Assembly: GCA_032358165.1 (NCBI GenBank)
Contig: JAALGY010000054.1
Location: forward strand, 2,170,001-2,234,000
Source of the DNA: Diplosphaera chodatii
Taxonomy: Eukaryota; Chlorophyta; Trebouxiophyceae; Prasiolales; Stichococcaceae
Length of the DNA stretch: 64,000 nt
Direction of reading: 5' to 3'
Part shown: in pieces, positions 33,697 through 44,329 of the stretch
Position numbering within the stretch: position 1 is the stretch's first letter
Layout: each line of letters begins with the position of its first letter
The notes under the pieces: generated by a model
Database searches by the model: none
What the model was told of the DNA's origin: nothing
The model's input: only the letters and a program-made list of their open reading frames with translations
Program-made: the position numbers and the translations under genes

Positions 33697-36591
33697 GTGC
33701 TTGTGCGCAGGCTTGACCTTGACAATGCTCGCAGCGTGAACCTGACCAAAGCTGAGCACGTGCAGCAATCGTTGAGCAGCATGGAGTACCATGTCCCTAG
33801 TCTGCGCGATCCGCGGCTTGCGGGGAAACCTGCGCCGGTATCATCAGCAGATCCCCCAACAAAAGCCGCCCAAGCTGACGGCACGACTGTGGCCGCGGCA
33901 TGTCATGGTGGCGAAGCATTGCTTGCGCCACGACACACTGCGGAGAGTGCTCAGCGGACCCTCCCAGCGCTGCATGCAGATGGGCAGCCTGCCAACGTTC
34001 CTGAGAGCGGCATGCCGCTGACACCCGACGCAGCCCCTGACCGCGGGTCGCAGGGCGCCAAGTCTGCGCAGCCTCCCATCCTCGGTGGCACAGGTACACA
34101 ACGACGCTCTCCGATGTGCGAATGACATTAGACTACGATGCATGCTAAGCAGTCACCTGCAATGTGCAGCCCGCCCTTCCTGCCTAACATCAGCAGCCAG
34201 CTACCCATGTTGCATCTGCTCAGGTTGCTATTGTACGCGCCGCAGGGGCAGTCCCGGCAGGGCCACACCGCGGCAGCAGCGGGAAGACAGCAGCATCGGC
34301 AGCCTCCGCTGACCAGCAGCAACCTGGGTGCAGATCCGCACGCATCTCAGAGATGCAGCTTCAAGTCGGTGGTGCTGTCGGCAGCCAAGGCAGTGCCAGC
34401 AGAGCGCCTGGCGGCTGCGGCGACGCCAGTGTGCCGACCGCCAGCCAACCGCAGCCGGCGCAATGTGCAATCGTCGGCCGCGCCGGCTGGCAGCCTGCGA
34501 GCGGCCCTGCCACATATGTCAGAGTTAAGAACGCCGACATGCGTGCGAATATCCCAAAGCGGCCCCTGGGCGTCGCGTACGGTGGCAGCAACCTCATCCC
34601 AGCCCGTATCGACCTGCACTTGCTGGGACGCGACTTCCCCTTGCTGTACAATTTCAGGCGGGAGCGGCCGGCTGACGCCCTGGACATCCCACAAGCCGTG
34701 CGCAATCACATGCGGGCGCACCTGCTGCAGACAGCCGGCGAGCGCCCCAGCTGCAACAATATCGTCGTGCTGCGGCGCATGGAGCACAACGGCATGCTCA
34801 GCGGCAACGCATTGGGCGTAGCGTTTCTGGAAAGCGGCAGCACCACACCGGCAATTGCGGCCGAAGCCGACCAGCATGCTGCTGGCCCTAGGGTGCACCC
34901 TTCCCAGCAGCGGCAGAAGCTTCCCAGCAGCACCGGTATCATCCACTCGGCCGAGCGCCAAAAGAAGGCGCGGTTGCATGCGCCAGCCGCAGCTGCATCC
35001 GTGCTTTCGGGCGGCAACACCGCAGCAGCTGTAACAGCTGGCGCACCGGCAAAGCGCAGCCGCCAGCCCACCGCCAAGGCAGCCGCTGCCATGGCGGCGG
35101 CACCACCACATCGTCATCCGGGCAGCGCTGCCCCTGACGCGCCTGCCACGCCGCTGCAGCACGGCTGCGCTGCTACAAACGGCGCAGCGGCCACAACAGG
35201 GGCCGTGCCGATGGAGGGCACAGGCCTGGCCTGGCCTGCTGCCGCAGAGTCGCTACGCTGCTGCCGCACTGCCGGTGCCGTCGAGGCAGCTATGCCTGCG
35301 CTTGTCACAAGGCCCCACCAAGACAGCCCTGCTGCCCGGCGTGCAGAGGCCGCAGCAGCTGCCGTTGAGGCAGTTCACGGAGGCCTTCCCGCTGCTGCTG
35401 TCATTGAGTTCCTAGATCTGCATTGGCTTGAAGTTGACGAGCTCAATGCGGCAGCCATGACTCCGCCTGCTATGCCGCCTTACACCAGCTTCCCTGCCGC
35501 CACTGGCGCAGCTGCCGCAGCAGCGGTGGCCATGGCGGCAGAGCGCAGCCGCCCAGCTGCTGCCCCTCATGCCGCTGCTGCAGTCGACAACCTGCAGCAG
35601 CCTTTGCCCAGCCGGCATGCAGCAGAGCCTGCCGCCCCGGGCTCACAGGCCCCTGCAGGTGAAAGTGTGTTGTCCACTCCGCTTCATTCTCTGTACACAT
35701 GTTAGGCAAGCTGTTCGGCAAAAGAAGTAGAATTGCATAATGAAGCCGCAACTTGGTGCAATGGTTGGCTCAACCGGAACATGGGACATCTGCAGGTGCC
35801 GTCCTGGATGCACCTGGTCAGGTGTGTAGGTGGCCTGCTAGCCCAAGTGGTACTTGCAGACTGTACCTGACATGGTGGCAGGATCAACACTGCTGGCACA
35901 ACATCCTTCAGGAGGCTGAACACACGCATGAGGTTGGACACTGGCAGCGCAGGCCGATCGCGGTCAGTCAAATGGCCACAGTGCTGCGCGTGTTGCCTCA
36001 GCCACCAGCCTCCGCTATGACGGCAATGCAGCAGCCGCGGGCGTTGCCCTTGCGCCGCAGCAGCCTGCCGCACAGCAGCCTGGTCGTGCTTCAATCGAGG
36101 CTATCAATGCAGCGCCTCCCGAGGGTGGTGAGCATTGTTTGCATGCGCCCACAATGTCTGGGCTTATCTGGCGGCAGCGAGTGATGCCATAGATATTTAT
36201 GCGGCAAAACTTTAAAATGGGCTGTGTTCCTGTGTAGATTCTGCAGTAGGAGATGCAGAGCTCCAGGCACAAGTGCGCCTGGAAACTTTTGCCCAAAGCA
36301 TGCGCCGACAATCAGACCCTGATGAGTAGTACTCAAGGGTGCAAGCTGTTTGTTGTCCAGCTGCCATGACTGTTCCCACAGGGGCTTGGCACGAGCGTCG
36401 TACGTGCTGCCCCACAGGAGGGCTGGTTGGACGCGATGGATGCCGGGCTTGCAGTCCTACAGCACGTGGTGGGCGGCGTCGGAGGCGACCGCACCAATGC
36501 ACGCCGTGCCAAACTGGCCACCACGCTCCTCCAGACTATGGGCCGGATGATCACCTACAGCACTCCCGACGGCGGCAGACAGCCTGTGTAG
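33697..36591 (+). CDS. modular repeat-module protein (5' end unresolved)
   Basis: Exons that close in phase: 33697-34093, 34246-35658, 35796-35821 (26-nt micro-exon), 35968-36127, 36238-36272, 36382-36591, giving about 746 residues. The first listed exon begins at an acceptor-like CAG, so an upstream exon with the start codon is probably missing; the first in-frame ATG is 33781. A half-module (VLVRRLDLDNARSVNLTKAE) is followed by a Pro/Ala linker, then a complete module (TYVRVKNADMRANIPKRPLG, then IVVLRRMEHNGMLSGNAL), then a basic cluster (KRSRQPTAK) and Ala-rich linkers. The last exon is helical (EGWLDAMDAGLAVLQHVV). An alternative is that the fifth exon reads on to a TAG at 36327-36329. No known family is recognised; it is a paralog of the genes at 13.9-19.9 and 23.8-30.4 kb. 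Confidence 0.62.
35796..35821 (+). other. 26-nt micro-exon (GAVLDAPGQ)
   Basis: Third exon of the gene at 33697-36591, flanked by CTGCAG and GTGTGT. It enters in phase 1, leaves in phase 0, and restores the frame between the flanking large exons. Confidence 0.75.
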
Positions 36592-37370
36592 TAGTATTCT
36601 ATGTGCTGAACCTGCCAATACCCCAGGTTTTACCGCAGGCTGGGTGAACCAGAATGCTGGATGCCTGACACTACGCAATCTGCTGGGCAAGCCACAAGCT
36701 CAGCAGGCTGTTCAAGATGTCGTGCCATTCTGCAGTATGCAACGGTGCCTTTCCTGGTGTGTATGCTTGATGCCAGCCTGTGACGTCAGGCGGGACAAGC
36801 AGACCGTAGAGCTTCCTCTTCACAGCCATGTAGTCATGAGGTTGCCGTCGCCCTACAACTCATGTCAGCTGCACCACCGCCGCGAATGCGCTCTGCATCC
36901 CACTTCACATGTCACGAAGGGGAGTACTACAAAGGTGATAGACGTCACATTTCTTGCATGTGGTTGGTTGTATGGCAAAGAGAGGAGCCCCCGCAGCTCA
37001 CTTTGCCAGCACACGGACGGTGGCAGCTTGTCAGGTTTCTCATGGTAACTGTACGGGCCACGTGCGCCATGGTCTGACGATCTATAATACAGCTTAGCCA
37101 AAATCCATTGAGGGCAAAATGGGCGCTCGGCAGATGATGCACGTCGAGCAGCTACAAATCAGCTTCAACGCCCACGGGCAGCGCACAAGTGCATGGAAGA
37201 CTAAAACTAGCATACAGACTTCGCAAGGGACGCCCGCGCACATGCGTCAGAAACACATTATGTTATGACTGAAGCCCTGAATGTTGCTCGACCAACCGCC
37301 GAGCAACATGGGTCATGTCTAGACCAAGCCCGGTGCACCACGCCTCTGAAACGGAGTCGCTGCATCACCA
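36592..37370. other. intergenic region
   Basis: About 780 bp between two same-strand module genes. A short segment after the CCCCAG at about 36627 (FYRRLGEPECW) resembles the start of a module but cannot be joined to either neighbour. Otherwise I see nothing; the promoter of the next copy should lie here. Confidence 0.35.
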
Positions 37371-39670
37371 ATGGAGATGGAGGATCTGTCACCGAATGCG
37401 GCCCAAGATGGCGGGGCACTTGCGGCTGAGGCATGTCCGAGCGGCGCTGCGATGCTCGAGGCGCGCCACAAAATGCCCGTTTCTCAGCACGAATCTGCAG
37501 GGCTGCATCCGGGTGGTCAGCTTGCTGACGCCCCTGCAAGCAGCTGTCTTGAGCCATCTGAAGCCACATCCAACGTAGAGCCACCGGGCGTCAGACCGGC
37601 GGATGCTGCCGGCAATGGTTGCACAGACATCAGCACATCTGCTCTTTACGGTCAGTTTGTAGCAGATGCTGGCAGTGGCACTGTGCATGCGTGGCCTGCT
37701 GAGCTGCCGGATTGGGTAAACACATAGGGGCCAACAACGACAACAGACGAAGCTGGCCCGGCTGGGTGGTGCAGAGCGGGCGCCTGATGGTGCAGGCTAT
37801 CTTTCTCAAGGCACTGATGCTGCGGCGTGCCCTGAATGCGTGGCGGCCATCTGCCCACCTTAGCTGTTCACCAGCCATGACGCAGAGGTCATTCAGTTGC
37901 CATACCTGCTTCACGTGCATATAGATCTGACGGGGGCCATCAGGCCGGCTTGCTCATCGGATGGACTCATCCTACTGACGCTTGTGCGCTGACGTGGAGC
38001 ACAGGCCATAGGTGATGGCGTCAACGTGTCCCTACGGGACGTGAGCTGGGCGATACTGATCAAGCGATCGGCATTCAAGGAGATCAGTGCAGCACTGGCA
38101 GCGCAGCTGCCGCAGCCCTGCAGTGAGCTGCCGCTCGACACCAGGGTCAGTCTGACCATGGGCAGCAAGCAGGGCCACATCATAGTGCAGCTCGCACCGC
38201 CCAACATGCGCGAGGACTGGCAGCTCGAGGCCGAAGCAGATGCGCTCCTGTCAACAAGGGCGGAGTCTGCCGCCCACGAGCAGCAGGTTGACTCGCAGGC
38301 GATAGATGAAGCCGTGCAAAGGCAGACAAATGCGAGCGCCAGCAGTTCAAAGACTGCTGGCAGTGTGGGCGACGACTCTGGCAGCAGCGGCGGCCGTCCA
38401 GCCGCACGCCAGCCGCCAGCGCTGGCCTCAGATTCTGGCGGCAACAGCTGGCAGGTCCCTGCTGCTGCCTACTTGAGCCTGAAGCCCAACGACCCCAAGG
38501 CTCGCGCCATCCTGTCGAAGCGACAGCTCGGCAACCTCTTCAGCAGCACCACACCGGCGCCCTGGAGCTGCCCAAGCCCGCCCGCGTTGAGATGCAGCAG
38601 CTACTACGGAATGCGTTCGGCGGGCAGCCGGGCGCCATTGGCACCATCGCCCTTGAGCGCGTGTTGAAGGACGGCATCCTTAGCGCCACCGCCCTGAGCG
38701 TTCGCCCGCCTTTCCTTCATGAGGCAGCGGCAGTCCGGCAACAGACTGCAGGCACCCGAGCAAACGCTGGACCAGGCAGCGCCCGCCGCTGCTGTCTGAC
38801 AAAGCAGCGCAGGAAGCAGCTGCAGCCATCGGTCACGGCTGATGCCGCCGCTGCTGCCAACTCCTGCCGTGGCGGCACTGCAGCTGCCATTGCAACTTCC
38901 AGGCCGCGGAAGCGCAAGCACCTTGCCACCATCGCTGCAGCTGCTCCTGTGCCGCCGGCCGCGCCGGCCAAGTGCGAGCGATCCGATAAGCCAGATGCCA
39001 CAGCAGCTGCTGCGCCGCTGGAGGCAGCTGCAGATGCACCCCAGCCACATTCTGCAGCCCAGCAACAGCCTGCCCAGCCCCACATGCTGGCTCTGCTACC
39101 TCCTTCAGGTAAGCAGCACAAGGCTGAGCCCTGCCACATTTTTCAGGCCTCTGGCTAAGCATGTTGGGATGTCTTTTGGGTTTGTATCATGTTATGTATC
39201 CTGATAAAAGCAGCATGTTGTCGAACCAGCGTTCCTGTAGATGCAGCCATGTTGATCCATGCTGTATGTGCAGCTGGGCCTCAAGACTATGCCGAGCAGG
39301 TGAGGCAGCTCTGCTGCCAGGCGTGTCAGCACAGCTTGCTGTGATGCGCTAGCATCACCAGACTGTGAGCATCAAGGCGCCATTGCTTGCTATTCTGACC
39401 CGTTGGCACTCCTGACATGCAGCAGTTCCAAGGCAAGCTGGCTTCCATAGTGTCACACGTTGCAAGTGCCTGCCAGCACATGAGGCCTGGCAGTCGGCGC
39501 CTGTAGACCTCATGCTACATGCATGGCAAGTGGTTGACTCTGCGGCAAAGGCCATGGCCGCAATGGCGCCGGCGTCACTGCTAGGTGCCTCGGCGGGGAC
39601 TGCAATGCTTAGCGTTTACTGCCAAACTGTGGAAAGCACGTCTGAGGCAGCTACTGCAGAGGCTGCTTGA
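37371..39670 (+). pseudogene. disrupted modular repeat-module gene
   Basis: An ATG at 37371 opens a 280-bp exon ending TAC G|GTCAGT. An exon at 37728 continues in phase (module start WPGWVVQSGRLMVQAIF), but its second half (FTSHDAEVIQLPYLL) is in another frame after a TAG. From about 38005 a further half-module (ILIKRSAFKEISAAL) and a linker lead to a third module start (AAYLSLKPNDPKARAILSKR). There the reading frame shifts at about 38560, apparently with loss of the middle of the module, before the second half (ALELPKPARVEMQQLL, IGTIALERVLKDG) and a basic cluster (RPRKRKHL). The 26-nt micro-exon is at 39274-39299. A helical terminal segment (AHEAWQSAPVDLMLHAWQVV) ends at a TGA at 39670. Several breaks point to a decayed copy, although sequence errors could cause some of them. 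Confidence 0.5.
39274..39299 (+). other. 26-nt micro-exon (AGPQDYAEQ)
   Basis: A 26-base segment flanked by GTGCAG and GTGAGG. It is preceded by an exon ending TCA G|GTAAGC at 39108, so it enters in phase 1 and leaves in phase 0 like the other four. Confidence 0.65.
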
Positions 39671-40566
39671 GGTCCTTCATATGCCACATGGGGATCATGT
39701 TGGGCGTATCACTGAGTGAGATGTGCAATCCCGCAGGTGGCGGACCTTCCAATGCATGATGGCTGCCGCCCCTCCCGTCAGCATCCCAGCTGGGCAGCCT
39801 CCATCTGTCATGAACGCCGTCCTGGTGCCTCTACCCACTACAATGAGATCGTGCTCCTCAGCAACAGCATGCCGTCAGCTTGTCGTAAGGCAAATTTCCA
39901 CCGGTTCATCGTCTGCGGGTTCAAAGGGTTAGATAGTGCCACATATGCAGTCGACGATGTAATATGCTGCTAACTGGTTTCGAGCCTTTGTTGAGAGGCA
40001 GGCAATGATGGCACCAGATGTGTACTACATCGCCACATGTTTGTGCAGAGAACCCTCTCTGCTGCCTGTCGTTACTCGATCCGCTCAACAGAGTATGTCG
40101 CAGCGACCAGTAAGCCACAGCATAACAGCTGCACTTACACAAGCGAAGGTGGCAGATAGGCCAACTGCAGGGGACCTAGCGGCTACCGTCCTACGCAAGT
40201 ATGGTGCACCTGCTGTTATGGCGCAGTTTTGTTCGAGGCAGTCATGTACACATTGCAATATAGCATTGTCACTTGCATTCGTATTTGCAACCTTACATGC
40301 CTGGCCGGGGCATAATCAAGCAGTACAGAGTGTGCTTCCACAACCACAGCAGGCATGCGCTGATGCGAAACCACGAGATCAAGCAATTTCTGTTGCAGAC
40401 CTGACCCACACAACGAATTGGCAGAGCTGTGAACACTTCAATCGATACAGCTGCCAGTGCAATCGCACTGCTGCTTGTCCTCTTTGCAAGCCCCTGAGAT
40501 GCCCTAGTGCACCAGCATTCTGGCCGGGAGCATGGCAGAGCGGATGCAACATGCAAGGCGTCTTCA
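39671..40566. other. intergenic region between the module cluster and phosphofructokinase
   Basis: About 0.9 kb. A Pro/Ser-rich segment at 39723-39932 resembles module-gene linkers, and an ATG-started open frame runs 40005-40616, overlapping the end of the phosphofructokinase. Its sequence is not protein-like enough to call. The 3' UTR of the phosphofructokinase (-) is expected at 40300-40566. Confidence 0.35.
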
Positions 40567-43500
40567 TCATGCTACCGCTACCGCCTCCGCCGCCGCCGCC
40601 AGTGACGGCTGGTTGATTGCAGTGATCAGCCTGTTGTACGAGCGGCCCTTGGGGTCCACCGTCCGGGGCGCTTGAATGACGACTGCATGCAGCAAACAAA
40701 GCCATTGAAGACGAATGGCACGGTGCAGTGTGCTGTCAGAACAACTTGTGGAGCACTGCACGCACTTGTTATGTGTACAGCATAAGGACAAGAGCTTTCA
40801 GGGTTCAGGGTGCACCTGGGATGGGCAGGTACACGTAGTGTGTGTTGACCAGGCCGACTGTAAAGCCGGTGTACCCCGCGAAGGCACCATGCACAGCCCC
40901 CTGCCCCAGCACCTGCAGCAGGTAAGTGGCTGGGCCATCAGCTCCATTACAGGCGAAACTCAAGCAATGTCAGGCAGCTGCGCAAGACAGGCTACACTCA
41001 CATAAGAAGGCTGCCAGAAGTGTGGGCTGTGTGTGTTTCAGAGCATGTTCTTAGTATAGCAAGCTGCAAGGGGAGGCCCGTAGTTCAGCGGGCGACCTTG
41101 CAGTAGATGCGGTCCGTGGTGATGGTCGGTGAAGCCCGGATCATGTAGGAGGGGTCGATGTATTTGAGGTCACACTGCAGGGGGCGCGGGGCGCAGGGCA
41201 CAGACACAGTCAGCAGGTGTCAGCGCCCCAGGGAGGGTCACCTTGCAGTAGATGCGGTCGGTGGTGATTGTGGGCGAGGCACGGATCATGTAGGAGGGGT
41301 CGATGTACTTCATGTAGCACTGCGCACGCATCATGCACCAGGTGGGCCGTGGCGTCAGGCAGCAGGGTGCAGCTTCTGCCAGCCAGGGGAGATGCACGTG
41401 GAGGAGAGGAGGCAGGAAGCCGGACTCACATCCAGCTGCTTCCGGAACACGCCCCGCAGGTACAGGCCGATGTCCTTGAGGATGGGGTTGCCGCTCGCAT
41501 CCGTCTGCACATGGGACCCATCCTCCTTGGCCATGTCCTGCAGATGACATGCGTTTGTCTGTCAGTGCATGGTCACAACAAGGGTGTCTCATTGCAGAGT
41601 ACTGTGAACACATGACTGCCCGGATAAGTTGCCAGTCTGTGCCAGCACATAGACTGCAACAGGCTGGACGCCCACATGTGAAGCGCACTGCAGCGCAATG
41701 TGACGCCTACAGCTGCCACAGCTGGCCGGTCATGTGGCTCAGCATGCACGGAAACTTGCTCCACCTGGGCGAGGTTTTGGCCAGCGCCCTCGGCGACGCA
41801 GACGACGCAGTGCCCCTTGGCCGTCAGGATCTTGTTGACGTGCTCCAGCAGCTTTGGCAGCTCGAACGGGACCTCTGGGATCAGGCAGATGTCCACCACG
41901 CCTGCAAGAGACAGGAGATCACGCTCAACATCACCCACCGAATTCCGAGCAGGCTGCAGCCAATGCGCATGTGGCATGTGGCATGGCAGCCGCCAAACAT
42001 GATGGCCTATGATACTGTTCTCATTCCATGTATGCAAGGAGCCGGCATCCGCAATGTCTACGTGCTGCGACAATGACGCAGCTCACCTGACGCCATGGAC
42101 GCCTGCATCGCAATGAAGCCGGAGGAGCGGCCCATGAGCTTAACCAGGCCGATGCCCCGCCGCGTGGACCGCGCCTCCACCTTGGCGGCCATCAGCGCCC
42201 CCTGGCTGCGCTCCACGCTTGTCTCGAAGCCGAAGCACTTGTCAATCTGCGCGGCAGGAGCACAACCCAATAGTACCTCATGAAGTGGTCTACAAACACC
42301 AAAGACAGCATGATCTGCTCTTGCCTTGCACTGCATTCAGATGATACCACAATGAGATCACGGATTTGTCACCATGAGATCACGGTGATATCAAGAGGAG
42401 ACCAGCGGAGCTGCCAGGCAACGCATCACCAGCAGGATGTCGTTGTCGATGGACTTGGGGATGCCGACCACGGAGCAAAGCACGGACTGCGCCTCGCACT
42501 CCTTCTGGATGGCGTTGGCGGCGGCGTTGCCGCCGTTGCCGCCGACCACGTACAGCTGGTTGACGCCCCACAGCTTGATGCGCTTGACGATCTCCCTGAC
42601 ATCTGCCCCGCCCCGGGATGTGCCCTGCCATCACAGTCGTGGGGATTTGACGACTGCATCGAGATGCTTGAATCAGCTGTGTGGCGTGGTCCACCACGCA
42701 AGCGTCATCTATGTCTCGCGAGCATCTCGAAAGGTGCATCGAGGAGGCACTATTCAGAGGGGTTAAGTGCCACACCAGGATTGTGCCGCCGCGCAGCTGA
42801 ATGCCATCGACCAGATCTGGCGTCAGGTGCACCGGCTTTGTGGCGCGGTCGTAAAACCCCCGCAACCCGTACTTGATGCCAAAGATCTGCAATGTGGAAT
42901 GCACAGTATCTCTGAGGCAAATACAGTGCGGGCGCAATGTTCTGACATGTATGATGCCTCCTCCGCCAATACACAACAGGAAGCTCCTGGTGGCCACGAT
43001 TCTGTCATTGACAGGCGCAGATGGTGATGTGCAGCACCTGGTCGAGGGGCACGCCGTAGTCTGCCAGCGTGTACACGATGTTCTGCACAACGTCATTGAG
43101 CCCCGGACAGAGGCCGCCACAAGTGACGATGGCTGCCGTCACCTGCGCAACAATGCTTTGACTTTGCTCCACCTGGGCATCACCGCCCAATATTGATCGG
43201 CTTTGTGTGACGTGAAGTCGGGCTGTCTGAACTGCAGCTGCTGTCCTGAGCTGACTTAGCTTGGCACCTCATCTCGCAAGGCACTTGCCTGATCAGGACG
43301 GAAGTAGATGTTTCGCCGCGGCCCGGAGCGTATGGCATATGGCGGCAGCGGGATGCAGGCACCCTCCTCGGCATTGTAGATGCCGCCCTGGCAGCTGCTG
43401 CCGCTGGAGTCGGGGCTCTCAAACACCATGGTGTTCAGCAGGCATAGGTCCCTGTCGCCCACTGCGTGAAAAGATGGCACGCCATGCTGCGTCTGGTGAC

Positions 43501-44329
43501 AAACGGATTGACATGGACTATGGTAACGCTGTGGGTCTGACCCATCATGCTGCATTGTCTTCGTTGGCTATGAAAGCACGTAGGCAGTACGGCAAGGTGG
43601 CTGAGGTGCACACAGGAAAGGCTGTGCACACTTACCAAAGCCGCCACCAGAGTTGTTGGTTGGCAGGAACGGGCTGTCACTCCGTTCCAGCTTTTCCCTG
43701 AGGCTCTTGAGGGTCAGCACATCCTCGTCTGCATAGCAAGCGACCGGCATCAGGGAGCAAACTTTGTGCACACGCCATATACGCCCAGCCAACTACAGGG
43801 CTGGTGCCCAGCATACTGCTCGGCCGTTGCATAAGCACCATTGGAGCATGTAGCAAAACGCGAGCGTGGTAAGGCGTGCAACAACATCGTATTGCGGATC
43901 AAGTGCTGCAGTGCAGCACTTCACACGATGGATGATCTGAAGCCCTAATGCTGTCGGCATCCAAGGAGAGCGTCTGATCTTGGGTAGACACACCTGGAAT
44001 CTATGGTACATCTAGAATGCAGCTGTTCACGTTGATCTACCATCGAAGTCCTCACCCGACAGATCGGCATCGTCGCTCTGGTAGGTGTCGCCCACGGGCA
44101 GGCTGAAGGGGTGCGGCATGGTCGGCGCCAGGCCTCCGTTGCTGCCGTCTGCTCTGCATGCCACGCTGCTGAGCTGCCTGCACGCCCGCACCTGCGGCGG
44201 ACCCGGCACACTTGCCAGGTGCCGAGCAGGAGAGTTCGGGAGCTGGCCCCAGCGCAGAGGTGAAGCCCGAGCCGGCTCTGGCTTGCCTGCGGTGTGGCCA
44301 GGCCTCGCACTTGCATGTGCAGCAGCCAT
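40567..44329 (-). CDS. PFK: ATP-dependent 6-phosphofructokinase, plant type, probably plastid-targeted
   Basis: Catalyses phosphorylation of fructose 6-phosphate to fructose 1,6-bisphosphate in glycolysis. Exons (minus): 44329-44056, 43728-43636, 43461-43289, 43142-43038, 42886-42776, 42624-42430, 42246-42087, 41901-41765, 41537-41430, 41319-41242, 40912-40816, 40682-40567, about 548 residues, all in phase. The first ~65 residues are rich in Ala/Ser/Arg/Pro with almost no acidic residues, like a chloroplast transit peptide. Landmarks are [105 protein letters not shown] and [12 protein letters not shown]. The usual GGDGT nucleotide/metal motif reads GGNGG, a notable change. Exon 41242-41319 is duplicated at 41097-41174. 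The intron after YFRPDQ begins GCAAGT (GC-AG). Confidence 0.92.
41097..41174 (-). repeat. duplicated 78-bp phosphofructokinase exon
   Basis: A near-copy of exon 41319-41242, encoding [20 protein letters not shown]... versus [20 protein letters not shown].... Both are 26 codons, phase 0-0, with a CAG acceptor. The copy's donor reads AAG|GTCGCC; unspliced, it would end VAR-stop. Exclusive use, joint use (+26 residues) or a dead copy are all possible. Confidence 0.85.

Noticed and set aside
37840..37877. A 37-bp intron (GTGCCC...TTAG) to rescue the broken module at 37.8 kb
   Set aside because: It is far shorter than other introns in the window, and the resulting phase runs into a stop.
40005..40616. 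ATG-started plus-strand open frame of about 200 codons
   Set aside because: It overlaps the terminal phosphofructokinase exon on the other strand, shows no domain or splice support, and has many Cys/His/Trp scattered without pattern.
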